A stretch of 64,000 bases of DNA from Mariannaea sp. PMI_226 (taxonomy: Eukaryota > Ascomycota > Sordariomycetes > Hypocreales > Nectriaceae): the NCBI GenBank assembly GCA_024336345.1, contig JANFOG010000004.1, positions 1 to 64,000 of the forward strand, in the 5' to 3' direction. Positions within the stretch are counted from its first letter, which is position 1; the number at the start of each line of letters is the position of its first letter. Below are positions 1 through 11,574 of this stretch, piece by piece. A program made the position numbers and the translations under genes. The notes beneath the pieces are model-generated. The model did not search any database. It was not told the DNA's origin and worked only from the letters and a program-made list of their open reading frames with translations.

Positions 1-390
1 TCTTCCTAACTTGAGTAGTTTCGCGGATTATTTCTAAGGCAAAACGCCTTAATGCCAAGGAGTTAGCAGCGGAGGAGCTTCTATAAGCTCATCATAAATC
101 CCTGGTTCTGGCTCAAAAGGAGTTATAGAATCATCAAAATGCTTTGGAGAAAACGCTTACTCGCTTGTCCTATCTAAGGCAATAGCGTCATTCCTTGATT
201 TCAAAAGGTTCCGAAATAGTTCAAAGGAATCAAGATTCCTTAGATAATCTTGAGGTGGCTAAGAGGGCTGATGTGGTGGAGGCTTCTAAATCGGTATTGG
301 ACATTCAGTCTTTGGTACACACTGACCTTATTGACTAGAATGCTATTGGTCTTAACTCCGGTTTTGGATCCATTAATAAAACTTCTTTAA
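1..390 (+). pseudogene. Decayed coding relic of unknown family, left window edge
   Basis: One plus-strand frame from about position 45 reads as a continuous Glu/Gln/Lys/Leu-rich, probably coiled-coil protein (for example SKGSEIVQRNQDSLDNLEVA), interrupted by several TAG or TAA codons. Most stops fall where Gln would fit, as expected for RIP. The family is not recognised. The frame runs up to and slightly into the 3' end of the gypsy relic on the other strand, so two relics appear to abut or overlap near 360-410. A transposon-borne protein is likely but unproven. Confidence 0.35.
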
Positions 391-2529
391 CAGGCACTGG
401 GAGTGTATAAAGTATTCCAGGGGTTCCCATAAATTATCATCTTTAGACTAATTTTTCCACTTAATAAAGTATTTAATTTTATTATCCTTTTCCCTTATAT
501 TAACAACTTCCTCTACTTCCCATTCCTCTAGTCTATCGACTTCTGCTTTATATATTTTTCCAATATTAACCACAATGGTATTTTCCATTATTTCTAACAA
601 TAAGATATAAAAGATAGGGTGAATTCAGACGGTTGGGGGTAGCTTGAGTTTATAGTTATTTTCTCCGATTCTTTCTTCAATAGGGTATGGTCTGATATAC
701 TTATAGTTAAGTTTTCTATTTAATCATTTTATGGCAATGTTTTTTATAGCAATTAATACCATATCTCCCTTCTAAAAAATTGGTCCTTCCAATCTTTTCT
801 AATCATAATATTTTTTATATTATTTCTATATAAATGAGATTTCTATATACATTTCTTTATGCAAATTCTTAAATTCATTTGATTTAAGTATTGCTGCTAG
901 GGCGATAGGTGTGTCTTTGTCAATTATTCTGTAAGCATCCGGGGTAAATCCAAAATTAGCATAAGCTAGTATCAATTTCGTTATTTTATTATAGGCTATG
1001 TTCCATGCGAATTGGGCGACTGATAACTTTTCAACCCAATTGTTTTATCCATAGTTAACATAACTACATAGGTACATCTCGACAACCTAATTCATCCATT
1101 CAGTTTATCCATTAACTAAAGGTCTCCATACTATAATTAATTTATAATTCAGTCCAATTCTAGTCATCAAGTACTGCCAAAACTTTAAAAAAAATGGTGG
1201 TCTTCTATCTAATAAGATTTCGATTGATAATCCATAAATTCTGAAAATATTATTTATAAAAATATAAGAAAATTATTCTATATTTATTCCTTCTCTATAA
1301 GGAATAAAATAAGCGAATTTCGTAAGTCAATTAATGACTATGAGGATACTATTATAAGCTTCTTTAGTTACTAGATCCAGTAATATAAATAACTTCACAA
1401 TAAAGTCCATTATAACTGCATCCTATGGTCATGTGGCAATTGGTAGAGGTTGCAAAAGTCCGTAGGGCTTATGCTATCATGCTCTACTTTTAGCATATAC
1501 TTTACATTATTTAATGATTTTCTAAATTGTTTTCTTAATGTTAGGAAATATAAATATCGTTTTGATCCATTCTAGGGTTTTTGTGATTCCTTAATGTCCG
1601 TAGAGTGGATATTCATACATTTCTTTGACGAATGGCTCTCTTAGCTCTGCTAGAACTTGTTATTTATCTATTTGTTCATCCTTTGAAAGTTTTGCATTAT
1701 ACTCCAGGATTTATTGCAATAGTGGATTTCCCTATTCCACTTTATGTATTTTATAAGATCTTTTAGGTACTTCTTCCTATATTATAATTCCTATAATTTT
1801 TATTTTCTATATGTTAACAATATACTTCTGAGTGTAGTGTCCTTCTTTCGTAAGTGTCAGAAGTTGTTCGTTTATTCTGGGTTTTCCTATATCAAAGTCA
1901 ATTCGTCGGCTGATGGCGTCAGCTCTTCCATTCTCCGATCCTTTTTTATAGATGATGATATAATCAAATTCTGATAGGTATTCTACATATTATAGTTGTC
2001 TTCCACTGAGTTCTTGCGTTATAGTGAAGTGAGTGATGTTCTTATAGTCTATGAAGACCTTAATCTGGTGGTGGCTTCCTAAGAGATAATGTCGAAATTC
2101 TTTGAAAGCTTGGACTATGGCGAGGAACTCCTTATTGTAGATAGGGTAATTGAGTTCTGCTCCATGTAGTTTATGTAAATAGAAGGCTACTGAGTGTAGT
2201 TTTCCATCGTCATCCCTTTGTCCAATCTGGGCCCCTAGTGTAAAGTCTGAGGAGTCTGTTTCTAATTCAATAGGTCATTTGGGGTCAAACATTTTGAATA
2301 CTGGTTCGCTGAGGATCAAATCTTTGATCTGGTCGAAGGCTTCCTATACTACTAGTAGCCACTAGAAGATTTTATCCTTCTTGGTTAACTCAATAAGTGG
2401 TGTCACTATCCGCCCAAAGTTCTAAAGGAACTTGCGGTAGTAATTTACGAATCCTAGGAAGGCTTGTACTTCCTTGACTGTCGTTGGTATCAGCCAGTTC
2501 TTAACAGCTAATATTTTCTTCATATCCAT

Positions 2530-2910
2530 CTATATCTCATTATAGGAGATGCGGTGTCCTAAAAATTCAACTTCCGAAACGTGGAAATGACTTTTCTTAG
2601 GTTCAATTAGCAACTTAGCGTCTTGTAGTAGCTTCAGTACCTTATGAACGTGTTCCATATGCTCTTCTTCCATTCTGGAGAAGATAAAAATATCGTCTAA
2701 ATAGCATACCACAAATATATCTAGGTACTCCCATAGCACATTGTTGATCATTCGTTGGAATGTCGCTAGCGCATTAGTGAGTCCGAAAGGCATTATAAGG
2801 TATTCAAAGAGTCCAAATTTCATTCTAAACGCAGTTTTCCATTCGTAACCTTCTTTGATGCAGATTAGGTTGTAGGCTCCCTTAAGGTCGAGCGCGGTAA
2901 AGACTTTCAT
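2530..2910 (-). pseudogene. Reverse transcriptase palm fragment of the gypsy relic
   Basis: This is the longest open stretch of the decayed pol. It shows the classic order FTALDLKGAYNLI, KTAFRMKFGLFEY, MPFGLTNALATFQ, the catalytic YLDDI, and VEFLGHRI. The two adjacent Asp of YLDDI and the first catalytic Asp (in LDLKGAY) are kept. The frame stops at a TAG where Gln is expected and the RNase H region then continues in the same frame, so the stop is a point lesion and not the natural end. Confidence 0.9.
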
Positions 2911-3708
2911 TCCGTAGAGTCAGTCCTTCAGTTCGCTAATTAGGGGTAACGGTATTCTATCTTTGACCATTATATCATTAAGCCTACGGTAGTCCACAAC
3001 AAGTCATAGTTTTTCATCCTTCTTGGGGATAAACATGACTGGATATCCAGCTTTCGAGCTGGATTCTCTAATATATCCTTTTGCTAATATATCGTCAAGA
3101 TAGTCTCTGAGCATTCCGAGTTATGCTTTATTGAGGTTATAAATCTTGTGGAATGTGATTGTCATTCCTTCCTTAAGCCATATCTTATAGTCCCATTTAC
3201 TATACATTAATAGTCCTGTCTCGAGTTCTTCTTTAAAGAGTGATTCGTAGATCCGGTATTTATCTAGTACATTCTTAAGCCTATCTTCTGCCAAGATCTT
3301 TTCTTACTTCTTAAGGTCCTTATCCATCTATGCAAAGTGCTTTCTTATAGTAGCAACAATTCGCTAGATTCTTTTCTTTAGTCCGCTTGTCTATTTATAT
3401 CATGTTCCTTTAGGTGGCTGGAGGTGTGGCTCTATGTTATCTATACGTTTCCTTGTGTATTCCTCAGCCGGGCTCACTACTTCCTTATTGATAGTGCCCT
3501 AAGATCTCAATTCTCTCTGTGAATCTTCCTGATTGTTGGCTGCGTCACCTCAAAAGGCTTGCACCTAGCCAATATGCTAACTAATCAGTAGGTCGTATTG
3601 GTACAACCATAGGTAACCAAAGATCATATCATATTTCTTAAGGGGTATGATATCAAAAGATATCTCCTATTCTTCATTATGAATAAAGATCGTTAAATAA
3701 TCAATTTG

Positions 3709-3969
3709 TTAAATAATCCTTCCTCCTTTATAATCAAACTTAGCTCCATCAACATTCCATACTGTATAAGGTAGTGACTTATCCTCCCATAACAGCTGGA
3801 GACAATTGACAATCCGTGGGTCAATAATATTCATCTTTGCTCCACTATCTACCATTACGTATATCCATTCATCCCTAATTCTAACCTCTAGTACCATTTT
3901 GAGAGATTGTTCTTCTGTATCGAACTTATTCATATTGTTTAGAGCTTTAGTTAATTCTTCTGTAGGCAT
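3709..3969 (-). pseudogene. Retropepsin-like aspartic protease fragment of the gypsy relic
   Basis: The frame contains YVMVDSGAKMNIIDPRIV, a retropepsin active-site motif (D-S-G-A followed by a hydrophobic stretch). It lies between the zinc knuckle and the reverse transcriptase, the expected position in a gag-pol polyprotein. Only a fragment is open. Confidence 0.8.
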
Positions 3970-6444
3970 TCGCCGGGGCTATTGCTCTTCTATAGTTAGC
4001 ACTTAGCTTTTCCCAAATTCTCAATATAAAGCATATCTTCGAGTTCACACTGAATTTCTTCTAGTCGTTCTTTTTATTTTCGGGGGAGTCCTAAACTTCT
4101 TCTCTTGGTTATACGTCCATAATTGTCAAGTTTCTCTCATTGATATTTGATGCATTCTCATTTATTGCAATCAATTGCTTTCCTTTCCTAATTCATGCAT
4201 TCATGTAGGAAGTTGCAGTCTAGTTCTTCCAGGCAGGTTATCTTAAGGTCATTATTTCGCAATATGGCTTTCTTATATCGGAAGTTCTAGTGCAAATACC
4301 ATCCTCGAATTAGGTTACTGGACAGTCATATGGGGTAACAATCATTGTACACCTTTTCTTTTTGGTGCCAGGCATATAAAATATCAAAACAAAAGACCCA
4401 TAATAAGAGTTAATATTTCTTATGGTTCCACAATAGGATTGGGTTGTCTCTTGGGATAGGGCAGTATTGCTATTTCCCAAGTTTCTTTGCTTCTTTATGT
4501 ATGACGCCATGGACATAAAACCTTAGTCCTAAGGCATCTTGTCCTTATTGGATCTGGGTGTACGCTTTTGGCCAGTGGGTTGTTGGGGCTTTAGCGGGGA
4601 TTTCCGCTAGTTCTTCTATAAAGCTCTTCATAACCCATACTGGTGGCTCAATCTATCGTTTATATTCTTCTTCAATAATATCTTCCGGATCTTCCTTAAA
4701 GTGCTGGTTGTAGATGCCAAGCTCCATGGCTCTCTAGGCTTCTTGCTTAGTAAGGTATGGTTAAACGAGTCCAAACTTTTTTTTAAGCTTCATGTTTTAC
4801 ACTCTATTGACTAACTCCTCATCTGCTGGTAAAAGGCTTGTTTTTCCTTTGTCTTTGTTATAGTACTAGCTAATACCTGCGAAGGTTTTTGAATTCTCGT
4901 TGGATGGTTGTTCGCCTTCATCCGGTTCTAGTATAGGAGTCTATTTCTTAGATTGAGTTTTTCCTATATCCAGTGCTTACATCATTTATCGGGCATGGCT
5001 TGTTTTTGCTAATATAAGGGTTTTAAGGTCAGTACCCTTTCGTGCACATGCATTCTTGGTTATGTCGAGCGCTATTCTCTTAAGTAGCTTTGCTCCAAGT
5101 TGCTTTCTGAAGTCAGGATCGTGTTCTAACTCAATCCATCGGACGATCCTTTCTGCAGCTTATTGCATTTCTTGGGGGTCTTCGTCCTTTGTGAGTGTAG
5201 CAACCATTTGTATATCATATTATTTATAAGTAGCGTTTAGGGTTTTCTTACCTTCTGGGACCTTTTGAAACTTCTTATCTTTCTTAGGTTCTGGGCAAAT
5301 GTAGGCCATATGTCCATACTTACCACAATTATAGCACCTAACCTTTATTATATCCTTCTGCACATTGCCTAGTTCCATAGGTCCTGTATGAGATCCGTAA
5401 GAGGTATTTCCATTAGTCGGTCGTTGGCTACATCAGTTATTCTAACATCCTTGTTCGTACTTAGGGTAATACGGATTGTAATCCATATATCTACCCTTCC
5501 TCTTTTCTTCAGCTTTCTCCTTACATCTTTTGTACTCACATTCGTCAATCTTAATAGCCATAATAATGAATTCTATAAGAGTGTTAGGTCTATCTATTTT
5601 ATAGATCTCGTTTTTGACCGAGTCTTTTAGTCTTTTATAGAAGATTTCGATAAGAACATTATCATCCCATTCAAGCTTACTAGCGGTCTATCAAAAGGTG
5701 ATGGCATATTCTGCGGCTGACCGAATTTGTCTAATCTCATAGATTCATATAGCGGCTTGTCTTTCCTTATTGACTAATCCAAACATATCCTTCAAGGCTT
5801 CTTTAAAGTTTTCCCAACTAATGAAAATATTGACGGTGACTTAATCTTACAACATTTCATTATCTTCGTGCTCCAAATAGTCATGCATAATGGGTTCGAA
5901 CCATATTGCTGCGGTGCCTTCAAGGCGAGTTTGAGCAAATAAGGCCTTGGCTTCTGGCGATGCGAGCTTGGTTAGAAACCACTTGAAGTATGCATTCATC
6001 CTGGTGATAAATGGCACAACATCCTTGGGATCTCTATTAAAAGGGTCAGGCTTAGGAGGTTTGATCGATTCTCCTTTATCGCATTCCGTATTATTCGCAG
6101 GAGGCGCTGCTAGGGGTGCCGCTGGGGGTGCGTCGTTCTGCGCTTACACTTATCCCTGCAGAGTTGCTATCTGGCCGTGAGTGGTAGTCAGCTGGGTTCG
6201 GACAGCTTAAACCAAAGTCCGAAGCTGCTATATTTCCGCAGCCATTTCAGCGTTGCTGGGGGGTGTCCCATTATAGGCTGGCGGGGGATTGCCAATATTG
6301 TTATTAGCGGGTCGTGATCCAGACATAGTTGCGATATACGATAATACTATTCAGTTCGACATTAGTTCTGAATAGGAGCGTTTCAACTACCTGCTTTCCA
6401 TAGCTTATAGTAAGGTTAATACTTCCGAACAAAAGCTTTCAATG

Positions 6445-6839
6445 TGTAACAATCTGACTTATTCCTAAGGGATAAACCGGTCGTGATTGGTTTATATTGG
6501 CGGAGAGTATTAGAGACGATATTAGAAGCGAGTAGGTAGAAGGCGCGGCGTTATGTTTAGTGATGCACAAGTAGATTGCGGTAACCAAGTTGTATTGAAA
6601 AGCTGAGTAGCTAAGTAGGCTATCTAATGGTAATGACCGTGGTTTATATACTAGGAGGAAGTGAGCGTGCTCATTTCCTATTATGTTGATATGCTCATGA
6701 TGCTCATTGTTGAACTGTAGGGTAGGTTGGTGAGCGAGCGAGCTGCTCACTGGTCCCTAAGTGGAGCCTGCTTACTGTTGTAGGAGAAAAGTGGGGCTGC
6801 ACGTGAGGCTGATGCAGGTCATGGTTTTAGGCCGTGACA
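6445..6839 (-). repeat. 5' LTR of the gypsy relic
   Basis: The 395 bp segment starts TGTAAC and ends GTGACA on the plus strand, that is TGTCAC...GTTACA on the element's own strand, and sits just upstream of the gag start at 6326. The same sequence family (AAGGGATAAACC...GCGGAGAGTATTAG) recurs at 8040-8481, 8608-8835 and about 49780-49975. Confidence 0.8.
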
Positions 6840-8039
6840 TTTAGTATAATATAGAGGATTTAAAGAGTGAATATTTTAAATATGTTAATTAAATTGTTTT
6901 TAACTTTTGAATATAGCTTTAGATTGACAGCCTTACTTATTATATTTTTTAAATATATAAGATAGCCTTACTAATGCCTGTAGAACAATTTTGGCAAGTA
7001 TATTGGGCCTGGCTCCCCTTTAGTATTAATTTAAAAAAAAAATCACCTTAATTAATTAAAATTGGTTAGTATGGGTATAGCTACCTAAGCTTTAGGGAGC
7101 AAGATTGGGTAGAATCCCCTACCATTACTTTAGGGCACTAGCTCAAGCTACAATCTATTTATAGGAATGTTTAAATCAAAAGCCCCTATGGGGTCTAAGT
7201 CGGTTTGGATATAGGCATCAATCTTTAGATCTTATAATAAGAAGTTATATATTTGTATATTATTATCACTTAAGAATTACTAAAATATTAAATTAAATTT
7301 TAATAATATAGTAATTTACATAAGGTGATGAAATATGCTAAAGTATTTGGTGTTTTAGTGTTTTAGTGTTTTGGTATTTTGGTGTTTTTGTTAAATTGGA
7401 AGTTTAAGTATAAATAAAGGGGAGAAGATAGATATAAGGGAGATATAAAGCATTTTATTAAATATAGGGATGTGGGCAAATTAGGGCGCCCTCTTTGCTA
7501 AATTAGCTACATCTGACTTAAATATGTATTAATATAGATATAATCCCCACTTTTAATTATTATTTTTAGTAATACCTAATAGCAATATAAAGAAATATTA
7601 CTATTAAAGATGGTACCTCAATCTTCACACTATATAATATAAGTATTAGCCATTTATATATTTTGTTTAGGCGAGGAAATGGCTGAAAACAACACAACAA
7701 AACAACACAACCAGCCCAAAAACGGAGCTGCTGTGGTCCAAGAATGATAGGCGTCCAAGCCCTTACGGCTGGAAAATTCGTAAATAAATAACAGAAATAG
7801 ATATAACAAATCTGAAAAAGACATCATGATTAGAAGCATCTGATCAAATGCTCTACAAAAAGACTGAACCCGATTGGCCCAAAAATGACGTGAATTGATG
7901 ATGCCGAAGTTGATGTCTATCAAAAGATGCGGACGTCCGGGTTTTTATATCCACCTCCAGAGGTACGTATCTGTCCCGACCAATCAAAATCCTCCACCCG
8001 ATTTCCTAAACAGGAAGGTCACGTGACCCCAACACAATA
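6840..8039. other. AT-rich gene-free stretch
   Basis: Strongly AT-rich sequence with many TpA steps, consistent with RIP decay of an unrecognised repeat. An open frame on the minus strand at 7654-7923 has no recognisable features. From about 7930 to 8035 base composition returns to normal. No gene is supported. Confidence 0.6.
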
Positions 8040-8481
8040 TATAATAGTCTAATTGGTTTTTAAGGGATAAACCAGATTGCAATAGATTTATATTAGCGGA
8101 AAGTATTAGGGGGATTCTAAATATAGTTAATATAAATATTAATAAGCATATTATTAGGTATTATATCTAATAATATACAAATAGATTATAATAACCAAAT
8201 TATATTAAAAGCTAAGTAATTAAGTAGGCTATCTAGGGAATAGATAGGGTTTATATATTAGCTACTATTTAGGGTTTGCAAAGGTTTAGTGCTAGACCTA
8301 AACAAATTCTATTGGGTTTTTATTCTTAGATTATGGTTCAGAATTGTAATCCCTAAGTTAGATTATAAAATAAATCATGATCCGGTTCCTAGATTACGGT
8401 TTGGAATTGTGATCTATTGCTAATTGATGAGAAATTTGTGGGGCTGTATGTATGTGATCTGAGGCTGATCAGGACGTGACA
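8040..8481 (+). repeat. Solo LTR of the same gypsy family
   Basis: The sequence matches the plus-strand reading of the LTR at 6445-6839 at the start (TAAGGGATAAACC, then TTTATATTAGCGGAAAGTATTAG), in the middle (AAGTAGGCTATCTA) and at the end (GACGTGACA). It is more AT-rich than the other copy, consistent with RIP. No internal element flanks it, so it is a solo LTR. Confidence 0.75.
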
Positions 8482-8602
8482 ATTAGTAGTTAAGCTAAAC
8501 TACTATTTTGCATTTTACATAATATAGCTAATTAAAATTCCCCGCACTGCCCCTAATGCTAATAAGTAAGGGTCTTAAACTATCATTTTTAAACTACTAT
8601 TT
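8481..8602. repeat. Short dispersed repeat (MITE-like), copy 1
   Basis: A roughly 120 bp unit beginning AATTAGTAGTT and ending AAACTACTATTT, a near-inverted terminus, with an inner hairpin (AGTAGTT...AACTACT). A second, less mutated copy lies at 35848-35967 and shares TTCCCCGC...GCCCTAA...AATAA.TA.G.GTCT.AAAC. Differences are largely C-to-T or G-to-A in this copy, as expected for RIP. It directly abuts the solo LTR. Confidence 0.55.
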
Positions 8603-8607
8603 ACACT

Positions 8608-8835
8608 TAAAGCATCCCTAACCCTTTCCGCTAACATAAACCTATTGCGACCTGGTGTATCCCTTGGGAACAGATCAGACCGTTACAATACCACAATCTA
8701 CTTATGCATTATTAGATATAATACCAAGTAATATACCTATTAATGCACCTATACTTAAAGCATCCCTGACCCTTTCTGCTAATATAAACCTATTGCGATC
8801 TGGTTTATCTCTCGGGAACAGATCAGACCGTTATA
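8608..8835 (-). repeat. Two tandem LTR end fragments, inverted relative to the solo LTR
   Basis: The block CCTATTGCGAYCTGGT.TATC.CT.GGGAACAGATCAGACCGTTA occurs twice, ending at about 8686 and 8835. Each is the reverse complement of the start of the LTR at 8040 or 6445. The second also carries the ATTAGATATAATACC segment found inside the solo LTR. These are broken LTR copies from nested insertions. Confidence 0.7.
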
Positions 8836-9057
8836 AGAAAAACTGATAACAGGCCCATGTTTTTTTGTGCAAGCTAACCTCTCAAGCTATGGTTTTACCT
8901 AGGGTGTTATGTAGTGTAGAGGTACAATAGGTCTGGTCACCAGATAGGATGGCGTATGAATATATTATTTGAACCATGGCAATATTGGTTCGCGAAAGTG
9001 CGAACTAGCATTCGTATGAGTTTGGTCAATTGTCAAACAGATGATTACTATTTAATC

Positions 9058-11574
9058 TCAAGAAGTGCTATCCGCCAAAAGGTATTCGGTCAAGAATAGT
9101 CGCAAGTTCGGGTTCATCTCCAATGTCTGCAGCCTACTGACCCGCACAGTCATCGGCACTCGCTCGTCCGTCAAAGTCTCCCACAACTTGTCCTTGACAT
9201 CGTACTCAATTTGCGCGTGTTGCAAGACAGGCTCAATCAACTCCAGGGGCTCATTCCTCCGCAGCTGAGGGTCTGGACCGAGTTCCAAGGCTACAGTTGA
9301 GTGCATTGTGGTCTCTCCGAGTTGGACGACAAGGCCGTTATCTTCAATAGTCACATAGGGGTTTAGTGGTGCGCCATCTTGCGAAGCGCTGACTACCTTG
9401 AGCGGTGCAGCCCCAAGGAGACGCACTGTCCAGGACCGAAGCTGGCACGTCTTGTTGATCGGATTGCCTGACTGTATGGGACCGATATGCAGAGCACCTG
9501 TTTCCTGCACATACTTGAGAGGAGTACGATCCCAGTTTGTCTGTGACAGCGAGGCTGAGGTGCGATGCCTCTCGTTGTCGTCGGTATCCTCTCGGTCTTC
9601 AAGGATCTCGAATGCGCCATCTGCACCAACAACCAAAATGATCTCAAATGAATTCGGATTCGCGCCACCATTCTCCGGCGTACTAGCAGCGTCCAGCGGC
9701 ACAATAGATCCCTTGCGTAGGAAGACGGGATACTGGTCGAGGGAACGGCTGATCCAGAGCTCACGGTCGCCCTCGTACACAACACCACTGAAGTAATCCA
9801 CGTAGGTGCCCGGAGGAAGCCATCCCTTTACCTTGGCAACTCGGACACGCGGATCCTGCGGCGTGGTAATAGGTATGACAAGCATCTCCGTACCGAACAG
9901 ATACTGATTCTTGTGACGGTAGGCCTCATCCTTGTCGGGGTATTCCCAATACATGGGCTGCACAAGCGGCTCGCCTTCATTGGCAGCACGAACATTCATC
10001 GTCTGCAGGTAAGGAATCAAACGATGCCGGAGGCGCAGGAAGCTGGTCACGATACTACCAGGGCTTGGCGGCAGTCTCCATGGCTCCTTGGTCACCCATT
10101 TATTCTTTGTTGAATGCAGCCGCATGATAGGGGACAACACACCAAACTGTACCCATCGGACAGTGAGCTCGTCATCCCTCACGCCAAGCATGTGCCCTCC
10201 AATATCATGGCTCCACCACCCATAGCCAATGTTGGACGCCATCGCTGTAAACTCCGGCTGGAAGTCGAGACTGGCCCAGGTCGTCACCGTGTCGCCGGAG
10301 AACCCCACGGGATAACGATGGCTCCCTGGTCCTCCAAAGCGAGAGAAGATTATGGGATTCTTAACATCCTCTTTCTTACTATTGTGTAAGAAGTGGTAGT
10401 GGTTGAGCACCCACAGAGGATCAACGTCTTTGAGCCGTGAAAAGGGGCCTTGCTGCCAGTCAATCCACCAGAAGTCACAGCCATCGTCGTCTATCGACTT
10501 TAAAACAATATCGAAGTAGGCTCGAAGATATGCTGGGTCAACGCAGTCAAACGGAATCGGCTCGTTTTTGGAAGTGTCGTGGTGAAGTGCCTCCGCCACC
10601 TTGGTATAAATGTCTTCGTAGCTGTGAATCCCGTCTGCAGGGTGATCGTTCAAGGTGATCTGCAGCTTTCGTTTATGAAGCTCCGCCATGAAAGCTGGAG
10701 GATCTGGAAACAAGTCCCTGTTCCACGTGTATCCGGTCCATCCGGTCTGTCCAGCATCCTTCACTCTCTTATCGTCGACAAGATGCCAGTCCATATCAAT
10801 GACTGCCACAGATAGGGGTATGCCTTCTTCCTTGAACTTGTCCATGAGAGCAATGTAAGAATCGGACGTGTACTCGTAGTAGCGGCTCCACCAGTTACCC
10901 AGTGCCCATCGGGGCAGCACCGGCGTTGGGCCAGATATGCTGTAGAGAGCCTTGACTGCCTGACGGTAATCATGCCCGTAGGCGAATAGATAGCAATCGA
11001 TGCGGTCGTTTCCGGGTCTTCTTGCATCGATGAAGCCCTTTTGGTCGTCGAAGAGCATTGACTTGGAGTCATCAAGGAGGGCATAGCCCTTGGGCGACAA
11101 GACGCCCGGCTCGATCTCGATGTTGCGGTCGGTGTGTATGTCGCGCTGGCCATCCACATTGTCCAGCGTCCGATACGTGCCCCCGAGGTTTGGTTGGCCC
11201 TCTTCTTTGAACCGCCATAGGCTGCGGGTGAAGCCGAAGACGAGAGCATACAGCCCGTGGGCCGAGAACTGCTGTTTGTCGTACGTCAAGTGGAAACGCT
11301 TGGTGATAATCTCCAGCTGGCCATGAGTTTCTCTGACCTCGAACGGCGGGATCTTAGCCTGGTCCCTGGTAGCGGCAAATGCAGAGCGGCGGTCCTCGAA
11401 GACACAGTCTGGTGCCCATTCCATCCTAAGAAGCCCATCTCCCAGCACGGTGAATCGATAATGCTCGCCCTTGCTACCGCCCACAATGCCATCCTTGCGC
11501 ACTGAATCTCGGTCTTCCGACATCGTATTGTTGCTTGTTGGAACGAGATATTCGGCCTCACGTAGAATTTGCAT
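9058..11574 (-). CDS. Glycoside hydrolase family 31, alpha-glucosidase-like
   Basis: An intronless protein of 838 residues from the ATG at 11574 (an in-frame ATG at 11523 would give 821). The GH31 TIM barrel is clear: GNWWSRYYEY, IDMDWH, the nucleophile motif FWWIDWQQG (Asp372 in this numbering) and the acid/base region PVGFSGDT (Asp428), followed by SHDIGGHMLG and the beta-sandwich part. WWIDWQQG departs from the commoner W-x-D-M-N-E form, so the protein belongs to a GH31 subgroup whose exact substrate cannot be read from sequence. There is no signal peptide, so it is probably cytosolic and acts on imported sugars. The sugar permease at 13131 is divergently transcribed from the other side of a 1.5 kb intergenic region, which supports a role in alpha-glucoside use. 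An alpha-xylosidase activity is the main alternative. Confidence 0.9.
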   Translation of the reverse strand: MQILREAEYLVPTSNNTMSEDRDSVRKDGIVGGSKGEHYRFTVLGDGLLRMEWAPDCVFEDRRSAFAATRDQAKIPPFEVRETHGQLEIITKRFHLTYDKQQFSAHGLYALVFGFTRSLWRFKEEGQPNLGGTYRTLDNVDGQRDIHTDRNIEIEPGVLSPKGYALLDDSKSMLFDDQKGFIDARRPGNDRIDCYLFAYGHDYRQAVKALYSISGPTPVLPRWALGNWWSRYYEYTSDSYIALMDKFKEEGIPLSVAVIDMDWHLVDDKRVKDAGQTGWTGYTWNRDLFPDPPAFMAELHKRKLQITLNDHPADGIHSYEDIYTKVAEALHHDTSKNEPIPFDCVDPAYLRAYFDIVLKSIDDDGCDFWWIDWQQGPFSRLKDVDPLWVLNHYHFLHNSKKEDVKNPIIFSRFGGPGSHRYPVGFSGDTVTTWASLDFQPEFTAMASNIGYGWWSHDIGGHMLGVRDDELTVRWVQFGVLSPIMRLHSTKNKWVTKEPWRLPPSPGSIVTSFLRLRHRLIPYLQTMNVRAANEGEPLVQPMYWEYPDKDEAYRHKNQYLFGTEMLVIPITTPQDPRVRVAKVKGWLPPGTYVDYFSGVVYEGDRELWISRSLDQYPVFLRKGSIVPLDAASTPENGGANPNSFEIILVVGADGAFEILEDREDTDDNERHRTSASLSQTNWDRTPLKYVQETGALHIGPIQSGNPINKTCQLRSWTVRLLGAAPLKVVSASQDGAPLNPYVTIEDNGLVVQLGETTMHSTVALELGPDPQLRRNEPLELIEPVLQHAQIEYDVKDKLWETLTDERVPMTVRVSRLQTLEMNPNLRLFLTEYLLADSTS

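Larger units (their letters stand above)
391..6839 (-). mobile_element. Ty3/gypsy chromovirus-type LTR retrotransposon, RIP-decayed and truncated
   Basis: Read right to left on the minus strand: an LTR (6445-6839), a gag start at 6326, a CCHC zinc knuckle (CYNCGKYGHMAYIC, about 5293-5340), an aspartic protease around VDSGA (3709-3969), a reverse transcriptase with YLDDI (2530-2910 and flanks), RNase H (around ETDSSDFTLGA and LHGAELNYPIYNKEFLAIV, about 2000-2300), an integrase zinc-binding region (YGHQGITKTLEWIK, one stop read as Gln, about 1600), an integrase core (about 650-1400) and a C-terminal chromodomain (EEWEVEEVV...KYFIKWKN, then WEPLEYF, about 391-540). This is the standard chromovirus order. 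Stops are frequent and mostly TAG where Gln is expected, such as just after SYNEI at 2530, matching RIP. No second LTR is seen, so the 3' end is lost or lies outside. No part can be functional. Confidence 0.92.

Noticed and set aside
5881..5900. GGGTTCGAACC resembling a tRNA T-loop
   Set aside because: Lies within the gag region of the retrotransposon and no cloverleaf could be drawn around it.
7654..7923. 89-residue minus-strand open frame
   Set aside because: In an AT-rich repeat-derived stretch, with no motif, no splice context and no neighbouring support.
10761..11249. Other-frame open stretch inside the GH31 gene
   Set aside because: Overlaps the well-supported GH31 frame and has the biased composition of an antisense or shifted frame.
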